NCBI GenBank assembly: GCA_900546275.1 | Contig: URCH01000019.1 | Location: forward strand, 1 to 17,348 | Reading direction: 5' to 3' | Origin: an uncultured Mycoplasmatota bacterium | GTDB lineage: Bacteria > Bacillota_I > Bacilli_A > RF39 > UBA660 | Length of the DNA stretch: 17,348 nucleotides | Part shown: one piece after another, positions 7,843-14,354 of the stretch | How positions within the stretch are numbered: the first letter of the stretch is position 1 | Layout of the letters: every line of letters begins with the position of its first letter | The notes under the pieces: model-generated | The model's database searches: none | What the model saw: the letters and a program-made list of their open reading frames with translations, nothing else | Told to the model about the DNA's origin: nothing | Translations under genes and position numbers: made by a program

Positions 7843-8490
7843 ATGGATAAGAAAGTCTTAAGAAATCTATCATATGGTGTTTATGTTGTAACAAGTAAAG
7901 ATAAAGATAAAAATGTTGGTTGTATTGCAAATAGTATTATGCAAGTTACTTCAAATCCTTCTGTGATTGCAGTTAGTATTAACCATGATAATTATACTAA
8001 TAAAGTAATTAAAGAAAATAATAAGTTTGGAGTTTCAATATTAAAAGAAACAACTGATGTAAAGATTATAGGAACATTTGGATATAAATCGAGTAAGGAT
8101 ACTGATAAGTTTGATGGAATCAATTTTAAAGAAATTTCAGAAATACCTGTTTTAGAAAATACTTGTGGATATATGGTTTGCAAAGTAATTGATACTATGG
8201 AAACATCAACCCATACAATATTCTTAGGTGAAGTTATTAATGCGGATGATTATAGTGAAGAAAATGCTATGACATATAAGTATTATCATGAAAATTTAAA
8301 AGGAAGTTCACCTAAAAACGCACCTACATATGAAGAAACAAGTATAAGTCAGGTTGATAAAGATAGCAAAAAAATTAAATGGAAATGCTCTATTTGTGGA
8401 TATATCCACGAAGCTGATGAATTACCTGATGATTTTAAATGTCCTATATGTGGTGTTGGTAAAGAACTTTTTGAATTAGTTGAAGATTAA
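7843..8490 (+). CDS. Flavin reductase-rubredoxin fusion (high-molecular-weight rubredoxin type)
   Basis: Residues 1-155 form a flavin reductase-like FMN-binding domain (LSYGVYVVTSK and CIANSIMQVTSNPSVIAVSI are typical). Residues 178-213 form a rubredoxin domain with two CxxC pairs, Cys182/Cys185 and Cys200/Cys203, plus FELVED at the end. This architecture matches Hrb-type proteins, which pass electrons from NAD(P)H through flavin to a rubredoxin iron and on to oxygen- or superoxide-detoxifying enzymes (family knowledge). With the superoxide reductase in the same operon, it is a natural candidate for that enzyme's reductant source. The start is 2 bases after the SDR stop, and its ribosome binding site AAGGAG lies within the SDR's last codons, so the two are translationally linked. 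Confidence 0.9.
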   Translation: MDKKVLRNLSYGVYVVTSKDKDKNVGCIANSIMQVTSNPSVIAVSINHDNYTNKVIKENNKFGVSILKETTDVKIIGTFGYKSSKDTDKFDGINFKEISEIPVLENTCGYMVCKVIDTMETSTHTIFLGEVINADDYSEENAMTYKYYHENLKGSSPKNAPTYEETSISQVDKDSKKIKWKCSICGYIHEADELPDDFKCPICGVGKELFELVED

Positions 8491-8513
8491 TTTTATTTGA
8501 AAGGATTAAAAAT

Positions 8514-8858
8514 ATGTTGTTAATTGAATATCCTAAGTGTAGTACATGTCAGAAAGCAAAAAATTATTTAGTTTCAAAAAAAATTGCTTTTGAAACTAGA
8601 AATATTGTTGAAGAAAAATTAAATCAAAAAGAATTACATAGATTAATTCAAAAATCAGGAAAAGACATTAATAGATTTTTCAATACCAGTGGATTAAAAT
8701 ATAGAGAATTAAAACTCAAAGACAAAATTCAAACTATGTCATATGAAGAAAAATTACAAATTTTAAGTACTGATGGTATGCTTGTAAAAAGACCTTTATT
8801 AGAATTAGATGATATAGTTTTAGTAGGATTCAAAGAAATAGAATGGAATAATATTTAA
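8514..8858 (+). CDS. ArsC/Spx/MgsR-family thioredoxin-fold protein
   Basis: This 114-aa protein begins MLLIEYPKCSTCQKAKNYL, with a CxxC (Cys9, Cys12) at the active-site position of the ArsC/YffB/Spx family. NTSGLKYRELKLKDK and STDGMLVKRPLL are also family motifs. Members include arsenate reductases and redox-sensing regulators such as Spx, and sequence alone does not separate them here. It lies 23 bases after the flavin reductase with AAAGGA before the ATG, and is the last gene of the operon before a terminator. No arsenite efflux or ArsR gene is nearby, which favours a redox role over arsenic resistance (inference). Confidence 0.85.
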   Translation: MLLIEYPKCSTCQKAKNYLVSKKIAFETRNIVEEKLNQKELHRLIQKSGKDINRFFNTSGLKYRELKLKDKIQTMSYEEKLQILSTDGMLVKRPLLELDDIVLVGFKEIEWNNI

Positions 8859-8886
8859 GGGATAAAGTTTATTTATTCCTTTTTTT
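8857..8886 (+). terminator. Terminator of the redox cargo operon
   Basis: AAGGGATAAA (8857-8866) pairs with TTTATTCCTT (8872-8881), with one G-T wobble and a 5-base loop, followed by further T residues. It begins in the stop codon of the ArsC-like gene and ends just before attR. Confidence 0.75.
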
Positions 8887-8892
8887 ATTATA

Positions 8893-8942
8893 TGTTTCAA
8901 AATGGTAGGTACGTTTAAGATAATAACGCTTGCAACAGCACT
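8893..8942 (+). other. attR of the serine-recombinase element
   Basis: The right junction has element sequence (AAAATGGTAGGTACG) up to the core TTTAAGA (8914-8920), then PBP sequence (TAATAACGCTTGC). Joined to the attL element half, the two arms form a dyad. AGGTACGTT and AACGTAACT flank TAAG with one mismatch, and the match continues weakly to about 20 bases on each side. Confidence 0.8.
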
Positions 8943-9132
8943 TGAAGAAAATGTAGTCGATTTAGAAAAAGATACTTTTTTTGATAGTGGAGCTATAACA
9001 GTTGAGGGAGCAACACTTCATTGCTGGAAACATGGTGGACATGGAGCAGAAACCTATTTACAGGTTGTAGAAAATTCTTGCAATCTTCTGGTGAATACAG
9101 GAACACATTTAAGTTTATTGAGAACCCTTTAA
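8914..9132 (+). pseudogene. Class B penicillin-binding protein, middle fragment
   Basis: Starting with TFK in the same frame as the fragment ending at 4672, this segment reads IITLATALEENVVDLEKD, then AITVEGATLHCW, and then the conserved VVENSCN (the SxN motif of class B PBPs). Family resemblance ends at or shortly after SCN (about 9085), where a proline-containing stretch is expected. The frame continues LLVNTGTHLS and stops at 9132. The KTG motif and the C terminus of the transpeptidase domain are absent from the window. An ORF from ATG 8902 exists, but it begins inside the mobile element and is not expected to be a real gene. The sequence has no damage other than the two junctions, suggesting recent interruption. 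Confidence 0.85.
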
Positions 9133-10019
9133 ATTCTATAAAACAAATTACCAAGATTGATGTTAATACTAACTATGATTTGATATATGATGGGGTATTA
9201 TATTTTAATAATTCACCTGTTGTTATTCCAAACAGTGAAACCGTAGTAACCAAAAATGTAAAGAAAAAAAGTAAGAAAATAGGTGCAAAATTATTTAACA
9301 TAAATACCAGTGATTACAAAAAATTGACTTCCAACAAGAGAGTTGAAATAATTCAATTATTTGACAAATTAGATGAGAAAATTTTAAAGAAATTTAAAGA
9401 AATACATAGAAATTATTTAATAAAAGAAGTGGCTTATAAAACTAATGTTAGATTAATGACAGTTGTTATTAAGCAAAATGAGTTAATAATTAATTTTGAT
9501 AAATTTGCTAAAGAGTATGATACTAAAAATTTATTAAAAGAAAGAGCTGGATATCAAAATCAAAATATATCTTATTGCATGTGTATTAGTAAGCAAAGTG
9601 AACTTAATTATGTTATTAAATTATTTGAAAATTTATATAATAGTAAGACAGATAATAGTAAAGAAATATATATTGATAATTTACTCTCTGATATAACTAC
9701 TAATATATTAAATATTGATAAATCTATAAAGAAGAAAAAAGTAAATAAAGGATTAATGTTTAAAACTAGTAGAAACTTTGCTATTTTAGAAAGAAGAAAA
9801 TATGGAATTAATGTAAGAATATTAGAAGTAAAAGATAATGATAATTTATTATCCGTAGTAGGTAGAACAAATTATGAACCATTATGTAGATCATTTAAAA
9901 TCAAAACAAATGAAGATATAAATAAATATATTAATTATATAAAGAATAGTTTTGAACTAACTAAAATTAATCCAATGGACTTAAAGAATGGACTAGCTGA
10001 TTCATACTATACTAAATGA
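9086..10019 (+). pseudogene. 5'-truncated gene with tandem DUF5655-like domains
   Basis: The open frame runs from PBP sequence into an unrelated lysine-rich protein that ends at 10019. About 9340-9650 resembles DUF5655 (helical start, then EVAYKTNVRLMTVVI, KERAGYQNQNISYCMCI and ELNYVIKLFENLY). A second copy of the same pattern, more diverged, spans about 9665-9975 (MFKTSRNFAILERRK, then INKYINYIKNSFEL). DUF5655 is often the C-terminal part of larger, nuclease-associated or defence-like proteins, and its function is uncertain. No credible start codon with a ribosome binding site lies after the junction, so the 5' part is probably missing. The upstream part (about 9086-9330) is not recognised. 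The ORF technically begins at 9021, but there it is PBP DNA read out of frame. Confidence 0.6.
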
Positions 10020-10071
10020 TTTGACAAGGACAAACAAGAGAGGTAACATGGGAACAATTGGAGGATTGCTT

Positions 10072-11841
10072 ATGTCAATAGATGATATGTTCAAAAAGGA
10101 AGAAAAGAAGATAAGAAAATTATTTGATACAAAATTTGTAGATGAGTTATTTTTTGAAGAAGTATTTAACTATCCTAAGGTTAGATCATGTATATCAATT
10201 AAAGATGCAATAACACAAGAAGAATTGATTCGTTGGGTTAATTCACAATATCAATTTTTATTATCTGATAGAAATACTACAAAAAAATTATCAGATGCAA
10301 CTGAACTTGATACACAAAAAGAAAATTTTCAATTATTAATGAATGATATAAAAAATGGTGATGAAAAAATAAAAGAAGTTTCATTAGTTTTAATAATCGA
10401 AGGAACTAAAAAAGAAAGAGAAGAAACATTAAGAGATTTACGAAGATTAGCAGATTCTTTTCAAATTAAATTAGATATTCCTAGATTAAGACAAATGGAA
10501 GCATGGCAAAATTATGATATAACAACTTTATCATTTAAGGACTATGCTTTTTATTTACCAACAATGACTTTAAGTGTAGGATTTCCATTTACTAAAACTT
10601 ATTTTAACGATCCAAAAGGATATATGTTTGGATTAGATATTCATACATCTTTACCAATATTCTTTGATCCTTTTACTTTAAACAATTCAAGAACTAGTCA
10701 TAATATGGCAATAATATCATCTACTGGTGGAGGTAAATCTTACACTATGAAAAAGATGATTGTTAATGAATTTGCTAGAGGAACAAAAATATTTATATTT
10801 GATGCAGAAGCAGAATATCAAAAAATAGTAAAAGCAAATAATGGAGAATATATAGATTTATATTCTAAAAAAGGTGGGATAATAAATCCATTACAAATAA
10901 GATTTATTGCTGGTGATGATGAAGAATCTGATACTAAAGAAACAGATTGTCCTTTAGCTAAACATTTAGGATTTTTAGAAGCATTTTTCAAAACTGCTTT
11001 TGAAAGTATAAATGAAAAAGAATTAGTAATGTTATTAGGTATAGTAGAAGCACTTTATAATAAAAAAGGAATATATAAAAATACATCAATTAATACATTA
11101 CAAAATTTAAAAAATACAGATTATCCAATTTTCTCTGAATTGTATAATTTTTTACCAGAATATAAAGAAACATTGAAAAGTAAAGAAAAGATTAAAATTG
11201 TAGAACAACTAGAAATATTAATTTCTAGGTTTTTAACTGGAACAGATTCTTATCTTTTTGATGGTCATACTACAATAGATTTAACGAATGATTTAATTGC
11301 TTTTAATATGCAAGAACTTTTATATAGTGGCAATCAAAGACTTATAAATACTCAAACATTAAATCTATTAACTTATTTAAATAATAGTATAGTTGCAAAT
11401 AAGATTCAAAATGATAAAGTAAAAATTGAAGATAGAAAACATGTAATGGTAATTGCAGATGAATTTCACTTGTTTATTGATGAAAATAATTTTGAAGTTT
11501 TAAGAAACTTTGGACAACTTGCTAGAAGAATAAGAAAGTATTCTGGCTCACTTGTAGTAGCAACACAATCAGTAAAGGACTTTGTTGGCTCTAATCAAAT
11601 ATTAAGACATGCAACAGCTATATTTAATAACTGTCAGTATCAAATGGTAGGTATGTTAAAAGAAGATGATTTACTTGCATATCTAGAACTATTTAAACAA
11701 AATCCTTTAACAGATACTCAAAAAGCATTTTTAATGTCTGCTAGAAGAGGAGAATTTTTACTTAATGTAGATTCAAAAAATAGATTAAGAATTTGGATTC
11801 GTGCTACTGAACTTGAAAGAGAAATGATGGGAGAACAATAG
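10072..11841 (+). CDS. VirB4/TraC-family conjugation ATPase
   Basis: This is a cytoplasmic ATPase that powers type IV secretion during conjugation. Walker A is SSTGGGKSYT with Lys222, and Walker B is MVIADEFH with Asp463-Glu464. VVATQSVKDF (sensor/motif C region) and the C-terminal RGEFLLNVDSKNRLRIWI follow, all typical of VirB4. Just before Walker A come FPFTKTYFNDPKGYMFG and FFDPFTLNNSRTSHNM, the standard linker. The N-terminal part is short, about 200 residues, compared with longer N-terminal domains in many relatives, so 5' loss is possible. ATG 10072 is chosen because GGAGGA (10060-10065) precedes it by 6 bases. ATG 10048 and TTG 10021 are in-frame alternatives, the first with a GAGAGG site. 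The next gene starts 10 bases after the stop. Confidence 0.88.
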   Translation: MSIDDMFKKEEKKIRKLFDTKFVDELFFEEVFNYPKVRSCISIKDAITQEELIRWVNSQYQFLLSDRNTTKKLSDATELDTQKENFQLLMNDIKNGDEKIKEVSLVLIIEGTKKEREETLRDLRRLADSFQIKLDIPRLRQMEAWQNYDITTLSFKDYAFYLPTMTLSVGFPFTKTYFNDPKGYMFGLDIHTSLPIFFDPFTLNNSRTSHNMAIISSTGGGKSYTMKKMIVNEFARGTKIFIFDAEAEYQKIVKANNGEYIDLYSKKGGIINPLQIRFIAGDDEESDTKETDCPLAKHLGFLEAFFKTAFESINEKELVMLLGIVEALYNKKGIYKNTSINTLQNLKNTDYPIFSELYNFLPEYKETLKSKEKIKIVEQLEILISRFLTGTDSYLFDGHTTIDLTNDLIAFNMQELLYSGNQRLINTQTLNLLTYLNNSIVANKIQNDKVKIEDRKHVMVIADEFHLFIDENNFEVLRNFGQLARRIRKYSGSLVVATQSVKDFVGSNQILRHATAIFNNCQYQMVGMLKEDDLLAYLELFKQNPLTDTQKAFLMSARRGEFLLNVDSKNRLRIWIRATELEREMMGEQ

Positions 11842-11851
11842 GAGGTGAAAT

Positions 11852-12628
11852 ATGAGCACAAGAAGTAATATTTCAATAAAAAGAAAAGATGGAACTTATG
11901 ATAAGATTTATTGTCATTCAGATGGTTATTTAGAATATAACGGAAGAATATTAGATACTTTTTATAAAGATGAACAAAAAATAAATAACTTGATAAATTT
12001 AGGTGATATTTCTGTGCTAGGATTTAGGGTTAATCCTGATCCTAGTATTAGACATAGTTTTGATTATAACGAAAGACAAGAAGGTGTAACTGTTGCTTAT
12101 GGTAGAGATAGAAATGAAACAAATGTTGATAAGAAAACTTATCAAAATGAACAAGAGTATTTAGATAGTTTTAAAGATACTTGGTGTGAATTTGTATATC
12201 TTTATGATGAAAATAAAAAGGAATGGTTATATTCTGAAATACCTTATACAGAAGAAAAAGAATTAAATTTTGTTTCACTACATGATACATTGAAAGAAAA
12301 AAATCTTATAGATTCTGTAGAAGAAAAGCTTGATTCTTTAATTAGAAAGCAGGTTGATTTTGCATATGATTATGACACATATAATTTTAAAGATGCTTAT
12401 GAGTCTTATGAAGATGCTTACTTTGAAACATATGATTTTTTAGGTGAAGAACAAGGTGTAACTAATTTTATTAAAATAAATAAAAGTATAATGGATAATA
12501 TTGAAGAAGATATTAATAATCCTGAAATGAAAAAATTATATGATAGAGGTTTAGTTTTAAATGAAGAATTAAGAAGTTATCGTAAAGAAATGTTTAGAAA
12601 TTTAGAAAACGATGAAATAGAAATGTAG
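11852..12628 (+). CDS. Conserved-looking protein with TRSNI and YCHSDGY motifs
   Basis: The N terminus, MSTRSNISIKRKDGTYDKIYCHSDGY followed by NGRIL and INNLINLGDIS, resembles small uncharacterized proteins found on plasmids, phages and conjugative elements that share a TRS-x-I start and a YCHxDGYxxxNG motif. The conserved Cys, His and Asp could bind metal or be catalytic, but no function is established to my knowledge. VTVAYGRDR in the middle also recurs in that group. The C-terminal half (about residues 140-258) is very acidic and rich in Tyr, Glu and Asp, unlike the N-terminal part. GGAGGTG overlaps the VirB4 stop, placing it firmly in the transfer operon. Mimicry of DNA by the acidic tail is conceivable but unsupported. 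Confidence 0.7.
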   Translation: MSTRSNISIKRKDGTYDKIYCHSDGYLEYNGRILDTFYKDEQKINNLINLGDISVLGFRVNPDPSIRHSFDYNERQEGVTVAYGRDRNETNVDKKTYQNEQEYLDSFKDTWCEFVYLYDENKKEWLYSEIPYTEEKELNFVSLHDTLKEKNLIDSVEEKLDSLIRKQVDFAYDYDTYNFKDAYESYEDAYFETYDFLGEEQGVTNFIKINKSIMDNIEEDINNPEMKKLYDRGLVLNEELRSYRKEMFRNLENDEIEM

Positions 12629-12636
12629 GAGTATCT

Positions 12637-13563
12637 ATGAAAAAAAAGATACTAAAATTAGTTTTAGGTAGTAGTGTAGGCATGGTAGCAATGGGATTAA
12701 TTATAATAATCCCTTGCTTAATGCTTATGGATTTTTTTGGAGCAAATGTAACTGATGGATTTGTAGAAAATAATTCTGAATATGCTGATACATATAAGTC
12801 AGTATTAAATCAAAATATTAAAACTGGGAAAGGATATGTTTCATTAGAAAGAGTTTTATATTTTTATCTTGCTAGTGATAGTTTATCAATGCATGAAATA
12901 TATACTGATAATTTAGATTCAGAAACAAAAAAACAAAAGACAATTAGTGAAGTTTGTGAAATGAAAAAATATATTAATTTACCAGTATGCTCTGATAGTG
13001 AAATTGAATCATCTGGACAAATAAATGAAGAACAATTAAAACCATTTAATGCACCACTTAAAATTAGTGATATGAATGTTACTAGTTTTTTTATGGAAGA
13101 AAGAATTGTATATGGCAATGCTGATGTTCATAAAGCTTGGGATTTTTCTGCTAGTAATAATACACCTGTATATGCAACATGTGAAGGTGAAGTAACTCAA
13201 GTATCATTCAAATATTCAACTAATACCATTGATAAAAATGGTGGTGGTGGAAATCAAATAAAAATTAAATGTGAGAATGACGAAGAAACAACTTATGAAG
13301 TTTGGTATGCACATTTATATCCTAATAGTGCAAGAGTTAAAGTAGGAGATAAAGTAAAAGGATGGCAACAAATAGCAGAAGTTGGAACTACAGGATATTC
13401 AACAGGACCACATTTACATTATCAAGTTTCATTAAATGGAAGTTATATAGACGGTATGAGTTTAATTGATTTTACGAGTGAAGATAGTAGTAGTTATAAA
13501 CCACCATTAGAAAAACCTAGTTTTGGAAATAATAATGGATTGGATAATTTTTTGGATAGATAA
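12637..13563 (+). CDS. M23 (lysostaphin-type) peptidoglycan peptidase of the transfer system
   Basis: This is a membrane-anchored cell-wall peptidase, likely opening peptidoglycan for the conjugation channel (a VirB1-like role). An N-terminal membrane segment spans about residues 9-32. A variable region with several cysteines (including 107 and 117) precedes the M23 domain at about 150-295. The zinc site is complete: His165 and Asp169 in HKAWDFS, then YAHLYP with His226, and HLHYQV with His259 and His261. The GxVGTTGYSTGP-like approach to the last motif is typical. The start is 8 bases after the preceding stop, with TAGGAG as ribosome binding site. The C-terminal tail (about 285-308) is Ser/Pro/Asn-rich. 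Non-coding oriT-like DNA follows. Confidence 0.9.
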   Translation: MKKKILKLVLGSSVGMVAMGLIIIIPCLMLMDFFGANVTDGFVENNSEYADTYKSVLNQNIKTGKGYVSLERVLYFYLASDSLSMHEIYTDNLDSETKKQKTISEVCEMKKYINLPVCSDSEIESSGQINEEQLKPFNAPLKISDMNVTSFFMEERIVYGNADVHKAWDFSASNNTPVYATCEGEVTQVSFKYSTNTIDKNGGGGNQIKIKCENDEETTYEVWYAHLYPNSARVKVGDKVKGWQQIAEVGTTGYSTGPHLHYQVSLNGSYIDGMSLIDFTSEDSSSYKPPLEKPSFGNNNGLDNFLDR

Positions 13564-13626
13564 TTTACTTTATTTATAAGGGTTAGGTAGATACCTTTGG
13601 ATATTTTTAACATAGTTTTTGGATAA

Positions 13627-13734
13627 ATTTTGCAAGTGCAAAATAAGTTTGATGCCATGCATTTTGGCTTAGAATAAAGCTAAAGTGCATATCATGGCAT
13701 CATCTTCTTATGCTCCTTTTGTATGTAATACAAA
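13627..13734 (+). repeat. Two small flanking hairpins
   Basis: ATTTTGCA-AG-TGCAAAAT (13627-13644) lies to the left of the central stem-loop, and TTTGTAT-GTA-ATACAAA (13718-13734) lies to the right. Both stems are perfect. The left one overlaps the second GGATA site by 4 bases, suggesting that protein binding and hairpin formation could compete. Confidence 0.6.
13650..13702 (+). repeat. Long stem-loop at the centre of the oriT-like region
   Basis: The outer stem is a perfect 10 bp, TGATGCCATG (13650-13659) with CATGGCATCA (13693-13702). The inner stem pairs CATTTTGGCTT (13660-13670) with AAGCTAAAGTG (13677-13687), 9 of 11 Watson-Crick plus two G-T wobbles. A 5-base bulge (CATAT) lies on the right, and the loop is AGAATA. 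It is the most G+C-rich part of the spacer and would fold on single-stranded + DNA or RNA. Confidence 0.7.
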
Positions 13735-13792
13735 TATTAAATAAAAATATCCAAAAAATGCCTATTTTTATCCAATTAGAAAAGGAGTAAAA

Positions 13793-13960
13793 ATGAAAAG
13801 ATTTTGTATAAGATTAAGGATTGAATTATATGATAGAGTTAAACTTTTAGCAAAACATTATAACATGAGTACTAATAAAATGATTATTAGATTAATTGAA
13901 ATAGGATATATGAAAATGATGGGAGATGATAGTTATGAAGGAAAAATTAAACATAAATAA
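13793..13960 (+). CDS. Short ribbon-helix-helix protein, likely relaxosome accessory/repressor
   Basis: A 55-aa ORF with AAAGGAG placed 7 bases before its ATG. The first 43 residues have the Arc/CopG plan: a short strand KRFCIRLRI, then helix A ELYDRVKLLAKHYN, a turn with MSTNK, and helix B MIIRLIEIGYMKMM. Such proteins bind paired operator sites as dimers of ribbon-helix-helix units and often assist the relaxase or repress the mob operon. Sites with suitable pairing (GGATA motifs 22 bases apart) lie directly upstream. Its 3' end overlaps the next gene by 26 bases. It is too short for many gene callers, so it may be missing from automatic annotations. Confidence 0.8.
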   Translation: MKRFCIRLRIELYDRVKLLAKHYNMSTNKMIIRLIEIGYMKMMGDDSYEGKIKHK

Positions 13961-14354
13961 ATTGATAGCAAATCACATAATTGAAACAGGTATTAATGAT
14001 ACTTGTAGTTTTAATTATATAGTTTATTTGGATTCATATTTAGAAGAATATGATACTGATACTCAAAAATATATTTTAGATAATAAAGATAATATTATAG
14101 ATATTATTGCTAGAGATGAAAGAATTGCAGACTTACAATTTGATCAAAAATATAACTCTATTGATATGGTTTATTATATAGATCAAGTTTTAGATAGAGT
14201 TGAAAGTCTTGTTTCAAATACAGCTCAAAGTTTAGGTATAGATTTAGAAGTAGAAGATATTAGAAGTATAACTGATGACTTATTAGATGATGATGAATTT
14301 AATGATGATATGGTTAGAAAAATTAAATCAAAAGATAAGGATTATGAAATATGA
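13935..14354 (+). CDS. Acidic hypothetical protein of the mob operon
   Basis: I do not recognise this 139-aa protein. It is strongly acidic, with clusters such as DDLLDDDEFNDD near the C terminus. It is predicted to be mostly helical, with no membrane segment, cysteine cluster or catalytic motif. ATG 13935 is preferred over the in-frame ATG 13926 because GGGAG (13921-13925) is 9 bases from it, whereas the earlier ATG abuts that site. It overlaps the ribbon-helix-helix gene upstream, and its stop overlaps the next gene's ATG by 4 bases (ATGA), so translation is coupled on both sides. Its position points to a mobilization accessory role, with no motif support. Confidence 0.7.
   Translation: MKEKLNINKLIANHIIETGINDTCSFNYIVYLDSYLEEYDTDTQKYILDNKDNIIDIIARDERIADLQFDQKYNSIDMVYYIDQVLDRVESLVSNTAQSLGIDLEVEDIRSITDDLLDDDEFNDDMVRKIKSKDKDYEI

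Larger units (their letters stand above)
4666..8913 (+). mobile_element. 4,248-bp serine-recombinase element with redox cargo
   Basis: The boundaries come from the split PBP gene: deleting 4666-8913 rejoins PGS-TFK-IITLATALE in frame with no lost or added residue. The element contains, in order, a 48-aa ORF, a large serine recombinase, a superoxide reductase, an SDR, a flavin reductase-rubredoxin and an ArsC/Spx-like gene, then a terminator 28 bases before the right core. There are no terminal inverted repeats and no target duplication beyond the 7-base shared core, as expected for serine integrases. All genes run in the PBP direction. It has no conjugation genes, so it would depend on another carrier for transfer between cells. 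Confidence 0.87.
13596..13777. repeat. Four TTTGGATA-type sites, two in each orientation, 22 bp apart
   Basis: TTTGGATATTTTT (13596-13608) and TTTGGATAAATTT (13618-13630) are on the + strand. AAAAATATCCAAA (13743-13755, the exact inverse of the first) and TTTTTATCCAATT (13765-13777) are on the other. Both pairs have a start-to-start distance of 22 bases, two helical turns. This suggests paired binding sites, possibly for the adjacent ribbon-helix-helix protein; the right pair also covers the promoter region of the mob operon. Confidence 0.7.
13564..13792 (+). other. Candidate origin of transfer (oriT) with dense symmetry
   Basis: This 229-base spacer has no ORF of note and holds a palindrome (AGGTAGATACCT, 13585-13596), four copies of a GGATA motif in a mirror arrangement, an 8-bp hairpin (13627-13644), a long imperfect stem-loop (13650-13702) and a 7-bp hairpin (13718-13734). 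It lies directly upstream of the ribbon-helix-helix and relaxase genes, where oriT is typically found. The sequence AAGTGC occurs twice (13634-13639 and 13683-13688) and might mark nic, but I cannot assign the nick site. A plasmid-type replication origin or a structured RNA is the main alternative. Confidence 0.6.

Noticed and set aside
7992..8183. Minus-strand ORF of 63 aa inside the flavin reductase-rubredoxin gene
   Set aside because: A shadow of a gene with clear motifs; no independent support.
8514..8858. Arsenate reductase with arsenic resistance role
   Set aside because: No ArsR, ArsB or Acr3 genes are nearby, and the operon is redox-related; the family also contains Spx-like regulators.
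9021..9085. Start of the DUF5655-like gene at the ATG in 9021
   Set aside because: This stretch is PBP coding DNA read in another frame, so it is not the native start.
8902..9132. ORF of 76 aa as an independent small gene
   Set aside because: Its first four codons are mobile element DNA and the rest is the PBP middle fragment; it has no ribosome binding site at the ATG.
12864..13118. Minus-strand ORF of 84 aa inside the M23 peptidase gene
   Set aside because: Shadow ORF with no start signals and no recognisable features.
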